Of a DNA stretch of 64,000 nucleotides, positions 9,864-17,498 are shown piece by piece. The notes under the pieces were generated by a model. That model ran no database searches and was not told the origin of the DNA. It was given only the letters and a program-made list of their open reading frames with translations. Origin of the DNA: Pontibacter ruber (GTDB taxonomy: Bacteria; Bacteroidota; Bacteroidia; Cytophagales; Hymenobacteraceae). Every line of letters begins with the position of its first letter. Positions within the stretch are counted from its first letter, which is position 1. The stretch covers positions 1 to 64,000 of the forward strand of contig NZ_JALPRR010000005.1 of NCBI RefSeq assembly GCF_023630205.1. The letters are read 5' to 3'. The translations under genes and the position numbers were made by a program.

Positions 9864-9905
9864 ACTCGTAATTCATAATTCGTAATTCATAATTCTGATA
9901 AAAAT

Positions 9906-11495
9906 ATGAGCTTAGAAGTAAAAGTGCCTGCCGTAGGTGAGTCGATCACCGAGGTAACCATAGCCCAGTGGCTAAAGAAAGACGGTGACCGTGTTGAAAT
10001 GGACGAGGTGATTGCGGAGCTGGAATCTGATAAAGCCACCTTCGAATTGCCAGCTGAAGCCGCAGGCATTTTACGCATCGTTGCACAGGCAGGCGATACC
10101 ATTGAAGTGGGCGCTACGATCTGCCGCATTGAGCAGAACGGTGAAGCAGGCAATGCACCGGCCGCCCCTGCTGCCGCTGCATCGGCTCCTGCCCAGGCAG
10201 CAGCTCCAGCACAACCTGCCGCTGCTCAGTCTTCGGCTCCGGTTGCATCAGGCGAGCCGGTAGAAATGAAAGTACCTACCGTAGGCGAATCGATCTCAGA
10301 AGTAACGATAGCAAACTGGCTGAAAAAAGACGGCGACCATGTAACTATGGACGAGGTTATCGCAGAACTGGAGTCTGATAAAGCTACTTTTGAGCTGCCT
10401 GCCGAGGCTACCGGTACACTTCAGATCGTGGCACAGCAAGGCGACACAGTAGAGATCGGTGGTCTGATCTGCAAAATTATACCTGGTGCCGGCGCCACAC
10501 AGGCACAGGCTCAGGCGCACGCCAAGCAACAGGAAGCTACACAGCAGGTGGCTGCACAGCCTGCAGCAGCTGCTACTTCAGGAGCACAAACCTATGCTTC
10601 CGGTACGCCATCTCCTGCTGCCGGCAAGATATTGGCTGAGAAAGGCATTAATCCTGCCGAGGTGAGAGGTACCGGTCGTGATGGCCGCATTACCAAAGAG
10701 GATGCGCAGGGTGCACAGGCCCGACCTGCTGCGCAGCCAGCCGCCGCTCCGGCTGCAAAACCGGAAGTTGCTGCTGCGCCAGCTGTATCCGGCGACCGCA
10801 ACCAGCGCCGTGAGAAAATGAGCTCACTGCGCAGAACAGTTTCCCGCCGTCTGGTGCAGGTGAAAAACGAAACGGCTATGCTTACTACCTTCAACGAGGT
10901 AGATATGAAGCCGATCATGGACATCCGCAACAAGTATAAAGACAAGTTTAAGGAGAAGCACGAAGTAGGCCTGGGCTTTATGTCGTTCTTCACCAAGGCC
11001 TGTACGGTAGCGTTGCAGGAGTGGCCTGCTGTTAATGCCATGATCGACGGCAACGAGATCGTGTACAACGATTTCTGCGACGTTTCCATTGCCGTTTCTT
11101 CTCCGAAAGGCCTGGTAGTGCCGGTTATCCGTAATGCTGAGCAACTGACACTGGATGGCATCGAGAAAGAAGTAATCCGCCTGGCCAAAAAAGCCCGTGA
11201 TGGTAAGCTTTCTATCGAGGAGATGACAGGTGGTACCTTCACGATCACCAACGGTGGTGTGTTCGGTTCTATGATGTCTACGCCTATTATCAATGCGCCG
11301 CAGTCGGCTATATTGGGTATGCACAACATCGTGCAGCGCCCGGTTGCCATCAACGGACAAGTAGAGATTCGACCAATGATGTACCTGGCCCTTTCTTACG
11401 ACCACCGCATCATCGACGGCCGTGAGTCTGTTAGCTTCCTGGTACGCGTGAAGGAGCTGCTGGAAGATCCGATGAGACTGCTTCTTGGTGTATAA
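9906..11495 (+). CDS. sucB: Dihydrolipoamide succinyltransferase (E2) with two lipoyl domains
   Basis: E2 core of the 2-oxoglutarate dehydrogenase complex; transfers succinyl from the lipoyl arm to CoA. It has two N-terminal lipoyl domains in tandem, each with the lipoylation motif [12 protein letters not shown] (Lys 43 and about Lys 159). Ala/Pro/Gln-rich flexible linkers join them. A peripheral subunit-binding domain ([15 protein letters not shown]...[12 protein letters not shown]) precedes the acyltransferase domain, which ends in the catalytic [13 protein letters not shown]. At 529 residues it is longer than the E. coli type (about 405) because of the extra lipoyl domain. The two lipoyl repeats are nearly identical in protein but differ at many synonymous sites. 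Pairing with sucA favours succinyl- over acetyltransferase. Confidence 0.94.
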   Translation: MSLEVKVPAVGESITEVTIAQWLKKDGDRVEMDEVIAELESDKATFELPAEAAGILRIVAQAGDTIEVGATICRIEQNGEAGNAPAAPAAAASAPAQAAAPAQPAAAQSSAPVASGEPVEMKVPTVGESISEVTIANWLKKDGDHVTMDEVIAELESDKATFELPAEATGTLQIVAQQGDTVEIGGLICKIIPGAGATQAQAQAHAKQQEATQQVAAQPAAAATSGAQTYASGTPSPAAGKILAEKGINPAEVRGTGRDGRITKEDAQGAQARPAAQPAAAPAAKPEVAAAPAVSGDRNQRREKMSSLRRTVSRRLVQVKNETAMLTTFNEVDMKPIMDIRNKYKDKFKEKHEVGLGFMSFFTKACTVALQEWPAVNAMIDGNEIVYNDFCDVSIAVSSPKGLVVPVIRNAEQLTLDGIEKEVIRLAKKARDGKLSIEEMTGGTFTITNGGVFGSMMSTPIINAPQSAILGMHNIVQRPVAINGQVEIRPMMYLALSYDHRIIDGRESVSFLVRVKELLEDPMRLLLGV

Positions 11496-11506
11496 GTTGT
11501 TGAGAT

Positions 11507-11550
11507 AAAAAAGGAGGGGTAAGCGAAAAAGTTTGCTCCTCCTTTATTTT
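11507..11550 (+). terminator. Probable terminator after sucB
   Basis: AAAGGAGG at 11510-11517 pairs with CCTCCTTT at 11538-11545, with partial pairing inside the loop, followed by ATTTTAT. This suggests lpd may have its own promoter. Confidence 0.6.
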
Positions 11551-11576
11551 ATACTTCAATGTAAGCAAAGTATGAC

Positions 11577-11696
11577 GCGAGCGTCCTCGCTCGTGACTGA
11601 CTATAGCGGGGCCTCCGGCCCTGTCAAAAGAAGTATAAACTCAACAATAGTTCGGCCAGAGGCCTCAGAATAATAGACACGAGCGAGGACGCTCGC
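11577..11696. repeat. 120-bp imperfect inverted repeat before lpd
   Basis: A 19-base arm GCGAGCGTCCTCGCTCGTG (11577-11595) is matched perfectly by its complement at 11678-11696. A second inner pair lies at 11610-11620 and 11654-11664 (one mismatch). The AAGTATA motif lies in the apical loop. There are no coding frames. It is either a non-autonomous mobile repeat (MITE- or REP-like) or a large structured transcript element. Confidence 0.7.
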
Positions 11697-11756
11697 GCCA
11701 TGATAAAGAAAATCAAATACAAAAACGAGAGCTTGCTCTCATCAAAGTATAAAAAG

Positions 11757-13160
11757 ATGAAATACGATGTAACCGTTATTGGTTCTGGCCCTGGTGGGTA
11801 CGTGGCAGCGATCCGTTGCGCGCAGCTAGGCCTGAAAACCGCGATCATAGAAAAGTATAACGTGCTGGGCGGTACTTGCCTGAATGTAGGCTGTATCCCG
11901 TCAAAAGCGCTGCTCGATTCGTCAGAGCACTTCCACAATGCTGCCCATACCTTCAAAGAGCATGGTATTGAACTGGAAAACCTGCAGGTAAACATCCAGC
12001 AGATGATCAACCGCAAGGCTGGTGTCGTGAAGTCGAACAACGACGGAATTTCCTTCCTGATGAAGAAGAACAAGATCGATACCTACTTCGGCCTTGGCTC
12101 TTTTGTGAACAAGAACACGATCCGGATCACGGGTGCGGATGGAAATGTGCAGGAGATCGAAACCGACAAGACCATCATTGCAACCGGTTCTAAACCGACA
12201 GCTCTACCATTCCTGCCAATCGACAAGAAGCGCATCATCACGTCTACTGAGGCCCTGAACCTGACTGAGGTTCCGAAGAAAATGATCGTGATTGGTGGCG
12301 GTGTGATCGGTCTGGAACTGGGTTCGGTGTATGCACGTCTGGGCACTAAAGTACAGGTGGTGGAGTATATGGACTCGATCATCCCGACCATGGACCGTTC
12401 GCTGGGCAAAGAGCTGCAGCGTATCCTTAAAAAGACACTTGGTTTCGAGTTCTTCTTTAATCACAAAGTAACCGGAGCAACCAACGAAGGTGATGTGGTA
12501 AAAGTAACTGCCGAAAATCCGAAAGGCGAAGTGGTGACGTTTGACGGCGATTACGTGCTGGTATCGGTGGGTCGTAAGCCGTACACCGAAGGCCTTGGCC
12601 TTGAGAATGCCGGTGTGCAGATGGGCGAACGTGGTATGATTGCCGTAAACGACCACCTGGAAACCAACGTGCCGGGCATTTATGCCATTGGCGACGTAGT
12701 GCGTGGTGCCATGCTGGCGCACAAAGCCGAAGAAGAAGGCGTGCTGGTAGCTGAGCAGATCGTTGGCCAAAAGCCGCACATTAACTATAACCTGATCCCG
12801 GGTGTGGTGTATACCTGGCCGGAAGTGGCAGGTGTAGGTTACACGGAAGAGCAGCTGAAGGAGCAGGGACGCGCCTACAAAACAGGTTCGTTCCCGTTCA
12901 AAGCCTCTGGCCGTGCCAAGGCATCGATGGATACCGACGGTTTCGTGAAGGTGCTGGCAGACAAGGAAACAGACGAGATCCTGGGCGTGCACATGATCGG
13001 CCCGCGTATTGCCGACCTTATTGCTGAGGCTGTGGTTGCAATGGAGTTCCGTGCATCGGCAGAAGACATTGCCCGCATGAGCCACGCGCACCCAACCTAT
13101 ACCGAAGCCATGAAAGAAGCGTGTTTAGCTGCGACAGAAAACCGCGCACTGCACATCTAA
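11757..13160 (+). CDS. lpd: Dihydrolipoyl dehydrogenase (E3)
   Basis: FAD-dependent E3 that reoxidises the dihydrolipoyl arms of E2 with NAD+. With the start at 11757 the protein has 467 residues, the usual E3 length. Visible elements are the FAD-binding GSGPGG at 9-14, the redox disulfide GGTCLNVGCIPSK (C41 and C46), the NAD-binding GGGVIGLELG, the second FAD motif YAIGDV, and the C-terminal HAHPTYTEA carrying the catalytic His-Glu pair. A longer frame opens at 11700, but its extra 19 residues come from the edge of the inverted repeat and from AAGTATA-containing spacer, so I reject that start. It completes the sucA-sucB-lpd cluster; it may also serve pyruvate dehydrogenase. Confidence 0.95.
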   Translation: MKYDVTVIGSGPGGYVAAIRCAQLGLKTAIIEKYNVLGGTCLNVGCIPSKALLDSSEHFHNAAHTFKEHGIELENLQVNIQQMINRKAGVVKSNNDGISFLMKKNKIDTYFGLGSFVNKNTIRITGADGNVQEIETDKTIIATGSKPTALPFLPIDKKRIITSTEALNLTEVPKKMIVIGGGVIGLELGSVYARLGTKVQVVEYMDSIIPTMDRSLGKELQRILKKTLGFEFFFNHKVTGATNEGDVVKVTAENPKGEVVTFDGDYVLVSVGRKPYTEGLGLENAGVQMGERGMIAVNDHLETNVPGIYAIGDVVRGAMLAHKAEEEGVLVAEQIVGQKPHINYNLIPGVVYTWPEVAGVGYTEEQLKEQGRAYKTGSFPFKASGRAKASMDTDGFVKVLADKETDEILGVHMIGPRIADLIAEAVVAMEFRASAEDIARMSHAHPTYTEAMKEACLAATENRALHI

Positions 13161-13162
13161 GC

Positions 13163-13184
13163 AAGTATAGAAGTATAAAGTATA
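13163..13184. repeat. Three adjacent AAGTATA motifs
   Basis: AAGTATA begins at 13163, 13171 and 13178, directly before the lpd terminator. This is the densest cluster of the window-wide motif described in the findings. Confidence 0.8.
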
Positions 13185-13216
13185 AAAGCGCCGCCCTGCA
13201 GAGGGTGGCGCTTTTT
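13184..13216 (+). terminator. Terminator of lpd
   Basis: Stem 13184-13196 with 13203-13215 (13 bp, one G-T pair), 6-base loop, then a T run. Confidence 0.85.
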
Positions 13217-13232
13217 GTTTGTATAGCTTTAG

Positions 13233-13448
13233 CTATTTCTTTGGCTTATCGATGTGTTTGATGGCGGCCTTTATAGATAATGATCCTAATGCAATATCAG
13301 AGTCTACTATATACTTGTTTTGAATGGTAGCTTTAAATATCGCTTTTGTTGGTTGATTGAAATATAATCAGAAAAACTTTTTCAGCCCAGGCAACCTCTG
13401 CAAAATTTTCTTCATCTATTAGATCAAAGTCAAAGAATATAACTCACT
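13233..13448 (-). pseudogene. Possible frameshifted gene remnant
   Basis: On the minus strand two overlapping frames without a start codon join into one protein-like text. The upstream frame reads VIFFDFDLIDEENFAEVAW and continues to FQSTNK. The downstream frame continues with KAIFKATIQNKYIVDSD and ends in IKAAIKHIDKPKK and a stop at 13233. A single frameshift near 13340-13360 would connect them. The composition looks coding, but I recognise no family. It also overlaps where the promoter of the next plus-strand gene should lie. It could be chance in AT-rich DNA. Confidence 0.3.
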
Positions 13449-13463
13449 TAAACCTTAACAACT

Positions 13464-14255
13464 ATGAAAAGACAAGTACAGCTGCTGTTCGTGCTGCTCA
13501 TACTCCCGCTGCTATCCATGGCGCAAACCAAAGTAAATGCTTCTGAGATCATCGCTAAGATAAACCGGGGCGAAGCGGTGTCTTACAAAAATGCCGAGAT
13601 CGAGGGCGACCTGGACCTGACGAAGTTGCAGAATAGGAAGCTGAAGAAGGAGGTGGAAGATAAGAACAACTCCAAGGAATATATCAGCACGGTTACAGCG
13701 CCGCTCAGCTTTGTAAACTGTACCTTCCGTGGCGATGTGCTGGCCTACTACAATCCAAGCGAAGGCGTTAACATGGTTAAGGGCATGAACGAAGTATACA
13801 ATACAGATTTCGAAAAAGAAGTGCGCTTTCAGAACTGTACCTTTGAGAAAAAAAGTGCCTTTAAATACTCAGCGTTTAAGCAGGGGGCAAACTTTGCCGC
13901 GAGCCGCTTTTCAGAGGAGGCGCTCTTCAAGTATAGCAAGTTCTCGAAGGCAGTAGATTTTTCTGATGCCACTTTCAGAAACGATGCCAACTTCAAGTAT
14001 GTAGATTTTCCGGTGATGGCCAATTTCAGCGGAGCCACCTTCTACGACGAAGCCAACTTCAAGTATGCCGAATTTCCGGAGGGCGTTACTTTCCAGAAAG
14101 CCACTTTCAACGATCTGGCTAATTTTAAATATGCCAAGCTATCCAATCCTGTAAACATGAAAGGAGCCTCCTTTAATGGCAGCGATGATTTTAAGTACAC
14201 CAAGGTGAACAACAAGAAAGCAACACGTGCCACATTAATGGAAACGTACAGGTAA
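13464..14255 (+). CDS. Exported pentapeptide-repeat protein
   Basis: A 263-residue protein with a clear type I signal peptide (MKRQ, hydrophobic core, cleavage near SMAQ about residue 20). From about residue 75 it has pentapeptide-repeat sequence, with Phe at the centre of each five residues, predicted to fold as a right-handed quadrilateral beta-helix. From about 125 the repeats form a 20-residue super-unit of the type ANFKYxxFxxxxxFxxATF, occurring about five times. The export signal makes the DNA-mimicry role known for cytoplasmic gyrase-protecting family members unlikely. A periplasmic or surface structural role is more plausible, but unproven. It ends six bases from the convergent gene, with no terminator visible between them. 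Confidence 0.82.
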   Translation: MKRQVQLLFVLLILPLLSMAQTKVNASEIIAKINRGEAVSYKNAEIEGDLDLTKLQNRKLKKEVEDKNNSKEYISTVTAPLSFVNCTFRGDVLAYYNPSEGVNMVKGMNEVYNTDFEKEVRFQNCTFEKKSAFKYSAFKQGANFAASRFSEEALFKYSKFSKAVDFSDATFRNDANFKYVDFPVMANFSGATFYDEANFKYAEFPEGVTFQKATFNDLANFKYAKLSNPVNMKGASFNGSDDFKYTKVNNKKATRATLMETYR

Positions 14256-14261
14256 AGCTGC

Positions 14262-14858
14262 TCAGCTGCTCAGGTCAAGTATCAGCTCTATGATCTTACC
14301 AAGTCCTTCCTCTGAGGTAAAGCCTGGCACGGGCGATAGATCCAGCCACTGGGTCCGTACTTGGTTCATCAGCTCCAGGCTGAGAGGTTGCTTATACGTT
14401 GTACTTGCTATAGCCACTGCCAGAGCCGTTTTTAAGTGGTTTGCCTTTACCCGTATGGTATGGTTAGAATAACGGCCGGGGTGCAGGTGCACATACCGGC
14501 CCTCGTACACGCCCCAGCGCAGCGCCCATACCGAGCCATCCGAAAGCGTGCAGAGGCGGTAGCCGCCGAGGCCAAGGTAATGTTTAAATACCTCTGGTTG
14601 CAACAGGCCCTGTTGCTGCAGGTATAAGATCACTTCTTCTGAGACCTGCAGCGGCGAAAGCGCGCCAAGGTACAGGTCCATCTGCGAACCTCCGATCCTG
14701 CGGAATACTTTTTTCAGTTCCTGCTCCGGCAGCTGTGTGCTTTGCCTGGCAAACTCCCGGATGTACTGCAGGTGATGTTTGAGGGGGTGGAAAAGAATAG
14801 GCTTCGGAAGATCAGGGCTATGAGCCTCTGTTGGCGGTATGGAAGCTGCAGCTGTCAT
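14262..14858 (-). CDS. Conserved-looking protein of unknown function
   Basis: A 198-residue soluble protein with no signal peptide or membrane segment. The N-terminal 25 residues are Pro/Ala-rich, then a mostly helical region follows (HHLQYIREFARQS...ELKKVFRRIGGSQMDLYLG). The C-terminal half includes YRLCTLSDGSVWALRWG, YVHLHPGRYSNHTIRVKAN and a Leu-rich end. I do not recognise a domain. The codon pattern and lack of shadowing support a real gene. It is convergent with the pentapeptide-repeat gene and divergent from the ABC cassette. A role tied to either neighbour cannot be inferred. Confidence 0.7.
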   Translation of the reverse strand: MTAAASIPPTEAHSPDLPKPILFHPLKHHLQYIREFARQSTQLPEQELKKVFRRIGGSQMDLYLGALSPLQVSEEVILYLQQQGLLQPEVFKHYLGLGGYRLCTLSDGSVWALRWGVYEGRYVHLHPGRYSNHTIRVKANHLKTALAVAIASTTYKQPLSLELMNQVRTQWLDLSPVPGFTSEEGLGKIIELILDLSS

Positions 14859-15192
14859 GGCTATACTTATACTTCAGCCAGCGTTAAAAGTATTCCCGAA
14901 TAGCACTTGCTTAAATTTTAAGCAGGCAGGCAACCTTCTTTCTTCTTTGCACATCTATACTCTGAAGCTGTTAGAATAGCGCTTTGCTAAGGTGCATTTT
15001 AACTTAAATAAGCAGGTTGTTAACTAAAAACAGCTTCCGGAAATGTACAGGAACTATAGTTTTGTAGAGAAACTACCGCAGTAAGTCGATGAAATGATTG
15101 TGTAAGTATAAGATACTTAAATCATTCTGAACGATTCGGTACCTTGTATTACAAACTAGCGTAAAATCTTAAGTATCAGTAGTCTTCCGCCT
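14859..15192. promoter_or_regulatory. Divergent intergenic region before the ABC cassette
   Basis: About 330 bases between divergent genes. One element TAGTTTTG at 15057-15064 fits the -7 consensus for the plus strand, but no TTG lies at normal spacing. The predicted leader to the ABC gene would be about 120 bases. Three AAGTATA/TATACTT motifs occur (two near 14868-14880, one near 15106). Nothing else is seen. Confidence 0.35.
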
Positions 15193-15921
15193 ATGATCAA
15201 GTTACACAACATACATAAGTACTATGCGGTAGGGCAAAACAAACTGCATGTACTCAAAGGCATCGACATGCATGTGCGGGAAGGTGAATTAGTCTCTATT
15301 ATGGGGTCTTCCGGCTCAGGCAAATCTACTTTACTCAATATACTGGGCATTCTCGATGACTACGATGCAGGTGAGTATACGTTAGCTGGCACCCCCATCA
15401 AGAACCTGTCAGCAACCAAGGCTGCCTATTACCGCAACAAGTTCCTGGGCTTCGTTTTCCAGTCGTTTAACCTGCTCTCTTTTAAGAACGCCATGGAAAA
15501 CGTGGCCCTGCCGCTCTACTACCAAAAGGTAGGCCGCAAGCAGCGCAACAAACTCGCCCTGGAATACCTCGATATGGTAGGCCTGAAAGACTGGGCAGAA
15601 CATTCGCCTAACGAGATGTCGGGTGGGCAGAAGCAGCGCGTAGCTATTGCCCGGGCGCTTATCTCACAGCCCAAACTTATACTTGCCGACGAACCCACAG
15701 GTGCCCTTGATACACAAACCTCCTACGAGGTGATGGATATCTTCAAAGAAGTGAACCGCAAGGGTATGACCGTTGTGATTGTGACGCACGAGAACGACAT
15801 CGCCGAGCAAACACACCGCGTCATCCGACTAAAAGACGGCCTGATCGTGAACGATGAGCACGGCCTGTTGGAAGCGACTGTTGCAGAGAATAGAATTTTG
15901 AATGAGCGAGTGAGTGAATGA
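15193..15921 (+). CDS. ABC transporter ATP-binding protein, MacB/LolD type
   Basis: ATPase of a FtsX/MacB-type ABC exporter. Motifs in order: Walker [10 protein letters not shown] (about residues 38-46), Q-loop [11 protein letters not shown] signature [15 protein letters not shown], Walker [13 protein letters not shown] and the switch His in VIVTHEND. The 242 residues are normal for this type. The next two genes are the matching permeases and the fourth is a membrane-fusion adaptor, so it powers a tripartite-like efflux or envelope-substrate export system. Odd point: the last codons (NERVSE and stop) lie within the left arm of the intergenic inverted repeat, so the repeat has contributed the C-terminus. 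Confidence 0.92.
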   Translation: MIKLHNIHKYYAVGQNKLHVLKGIDMHVREGELVSIMGSSGSGKSTLLNILGILDDYDAGEYTLAGTPIKNLSATKAAYYRNKFLGFVFQSFNLLSFKNAMENVALPLYYQKVGRKQRNKLALEYLDMVGLKDWAEHSPNEMSGGQKQRVAIARALISQPKLILADEPTGALDTQTSYEVMDIFKEVNRKGMTVVIVTHENDIAEQTHRVIRLKDGLIVNDEHGLLEATVAENRILNERVSE

Positions 15922-16069
15922 GTGAATCAGGTCGAAAATTAGAGAGGTAGAAAAGTAAAGAAGTATAAAACAGATCCTGTAAATCCTGATTCAGACAATT
16001 AACAATCAGCAATCAACAATAAAATCATTCACTCAATCGCTCATTCACTCATTCAAAATTGAAACAAGC
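15897..16069. repeat. Intergenic inverted-repeat spacer, copy 1
   Basis: Outer arms are GAATGAGCGAGTGAGTGAAT-like on the left and CATTCACTCATTC on the right. Inner arms AATCAGG (15926 region) and CCTGATT (15986 region) nest inside. The middle carries GAAGTATAAAACAGATC. Copy 2 (17326-17498) has the same order of elements and the same short sequence just before the next ATG. Confidence 0.75.
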
Positions 16070-17317
16070 ATGTTCGATCTAGACAAATGGCAGGAGATAC
16101 TGGGCACGATGCAGAAAAACAAGCTGCGTACGTTCCTGACCGCCTTTGGCGTGTTCTGGGGCATCTTCATGCTGGTGCTGCTGCTGGGTGCGGGTAAAGG
16201 CCTGGAGAATGGCGTGTACAACCGTTTCGGGGCAGGTGCCAAGAACAGCCTGTATGTTTTTACCGGCAAAACAGCGCTGGCGCACCAGGGCATGCAACCG
16301 GGCCGCGAGATCAAATTTACGAACGAAGACCTGAGTGCGATAGACCGCGAAGTAAGTGAGTTGGATGTTCTGGCACCGCGTAACCGCGTAATGGGCGAAT
16401 ACACGATCAACTACGGGAAGCAAAATGGCTCATTTCAGGTGTTTGGTGCCGAGCCGGATTTTCTGGTGCTGAACGGGGAGCGCGCTTTTCGCGGTCGCCT
16501 GCTGAATGAGTTCGATGAGCGTGAAAAACGAAAGGTCGTAATCATTGGGCAGCAGGCAAGCAACGTACTGTTTGGCGAGAATGCCGATCCGGTGGGCAAG
16601 TATGTAAACATCCGGGGCATCTATTTTAAAGTGGTAGGTACTTTTAAAGTAAGTGGCAATAACGGCAGCCGCCGTGAGGAACGCGCTTATATTCCTTTTT
16701 CGACGCTGCAGACCGCCTTTAACCAGCCTAACCAGGTGCAGATGATGGCGATGGCGGCCGAGCCCGGTGTCAGTGCCAAAGACATGGAAGACCGCCTGCG
16801 CAACCTGCTGGCCCAGCGGCACAAGTTCTCTACCGAAGACAAAATGGCCTTGGGCATAGAAAATACCGAAACAGAATACCTTAAAGTGATGGGCCTCTTT
16901 AACGGCATCCGGATGTTTGTCTGGATTGTGGGTATCGGAACCCTGATTGCGGGCATTGTGGGAGTGAGTAACATCATGCTCATCATCGTGAAAGAGCGTA
17001 CGCGCGAAATTGGCGTGCGCAAAGCACTAGGAGCTACTCCCTTCTCCATCGTCAGCCTTATACTTCAGGAATCGATCGTAATCACGGCCTTTTCGGGTTA
17101 CTTGGGCTTACTGGCTGGTACGGGTATACTTGCCGGACTGGAGTACATGATGGAGTCATCGGGTGCAGAAGCGCCCTTCTTTGCTAACCCGGAGGTAGAC
17201 CCCGGTGTTGCGCTGTCGGCTACCATGGTGCTGGTCATATCAGGTGCCTTGGCGGGACTGATGCCGGCTTTGAAGGCTGCCCGGATCAAACCTATTGAAG
17301 CGCTGCGAGCGGATTAA
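16070..17317 (+). CDS. ABC transporter permease, MacB/FtsX type (first paralogue)
   Basis: A 415-residue permease with the MacB topology. One N-terminal membrane helix (about 20-42, FGVFWGIFMLVLLLGAGKG) is followed by a large periplasmic MacB-PCD-like domain (about 45-270). Three C-terminal helices (about 285-310, 330-360 and 375-400) make the FtsX domain, with the conserved coupling stretch VKERTREIGVRKALGATP. It belongs to the cassette with the ATPase before it and the second permease after it. The two permeases are clearly paralogous, closest at the N-terminal helix and the FtsX core and diverged in the periplasmic domain. This suggests a heterodimeric exporter. Substrate is unknown. Confidence 0.9.
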   Translation: MFDLDKWQEILGTMQKNKLRTFLTAFGVFWGIFMLVLLLGAGKGLENGVYNRFGAGAKNSLYVFTGKTALAHQGMQPGREIKFTNEDLSAIDREVSELDVLAPRNRVMGEYTINYGKQNGSFQVFGAEPDFLVLNGERAFRGRLLNEFDEREKRKVVIIGQQASNVLFGENADPVGKYVNIRGIYFKVVGTFKVSGNNGSRREERAYIPFSTLQTAFNQPNQVQMMAMAAEPGVSAKDMEDRLRNLLAQRHKFSTEDKMALGIENTETEYLKVMGLFNGIRMFVWIVGIGTLIAGIVGVSNIMLIIVKERTREIGVRKALGATPFSIVSLILQESIVITAFSGYLGLLAGTGILAGLEYMMESSGAEAPFFANPEVDPGVALSATMVLVISGALAGLMPALKAARIKPIEALRAD

Positions 17318-17325
17318 GTATAATT

Positions 17326-17498
17326 GTGAATGAGTGAATCAGGTAGAAAAGTAGAGAGGTAAAGAAGTAAAGAAGTATAAAACAGATCAGTTAATTATCT
17401 AATCCTGTAGAACCTGATTCGGACAATTAACAATTTAACAATGCAGCCATTCAACAATAAAAACATTCGCTCATTCACCCATTCAAAATTAAAGAAGC
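17326..17498. repeat. Intergenic inverted-repeat spacer, copy 2
   Basis: Begins with GTGAATGAGTGAATCAGG and ends with CATTCACCCATTCAAAATT, the same arms as copy 1. The inner AATCAGG/CCTGATT pair, the GAAGTATAAAACAGATC middle and GACAATTAACAAT are also shared. It was probably duplicated together with the permease gene. Confidence 0.75.

Noticed and set aside
11700-11756. N-terminal extension of lpd from the upstream ATG
   Set aside because: The extra 19 residues come from the edge of an inverted repeat and spacer DNA, and the standard FAD-binding start is at 11757.
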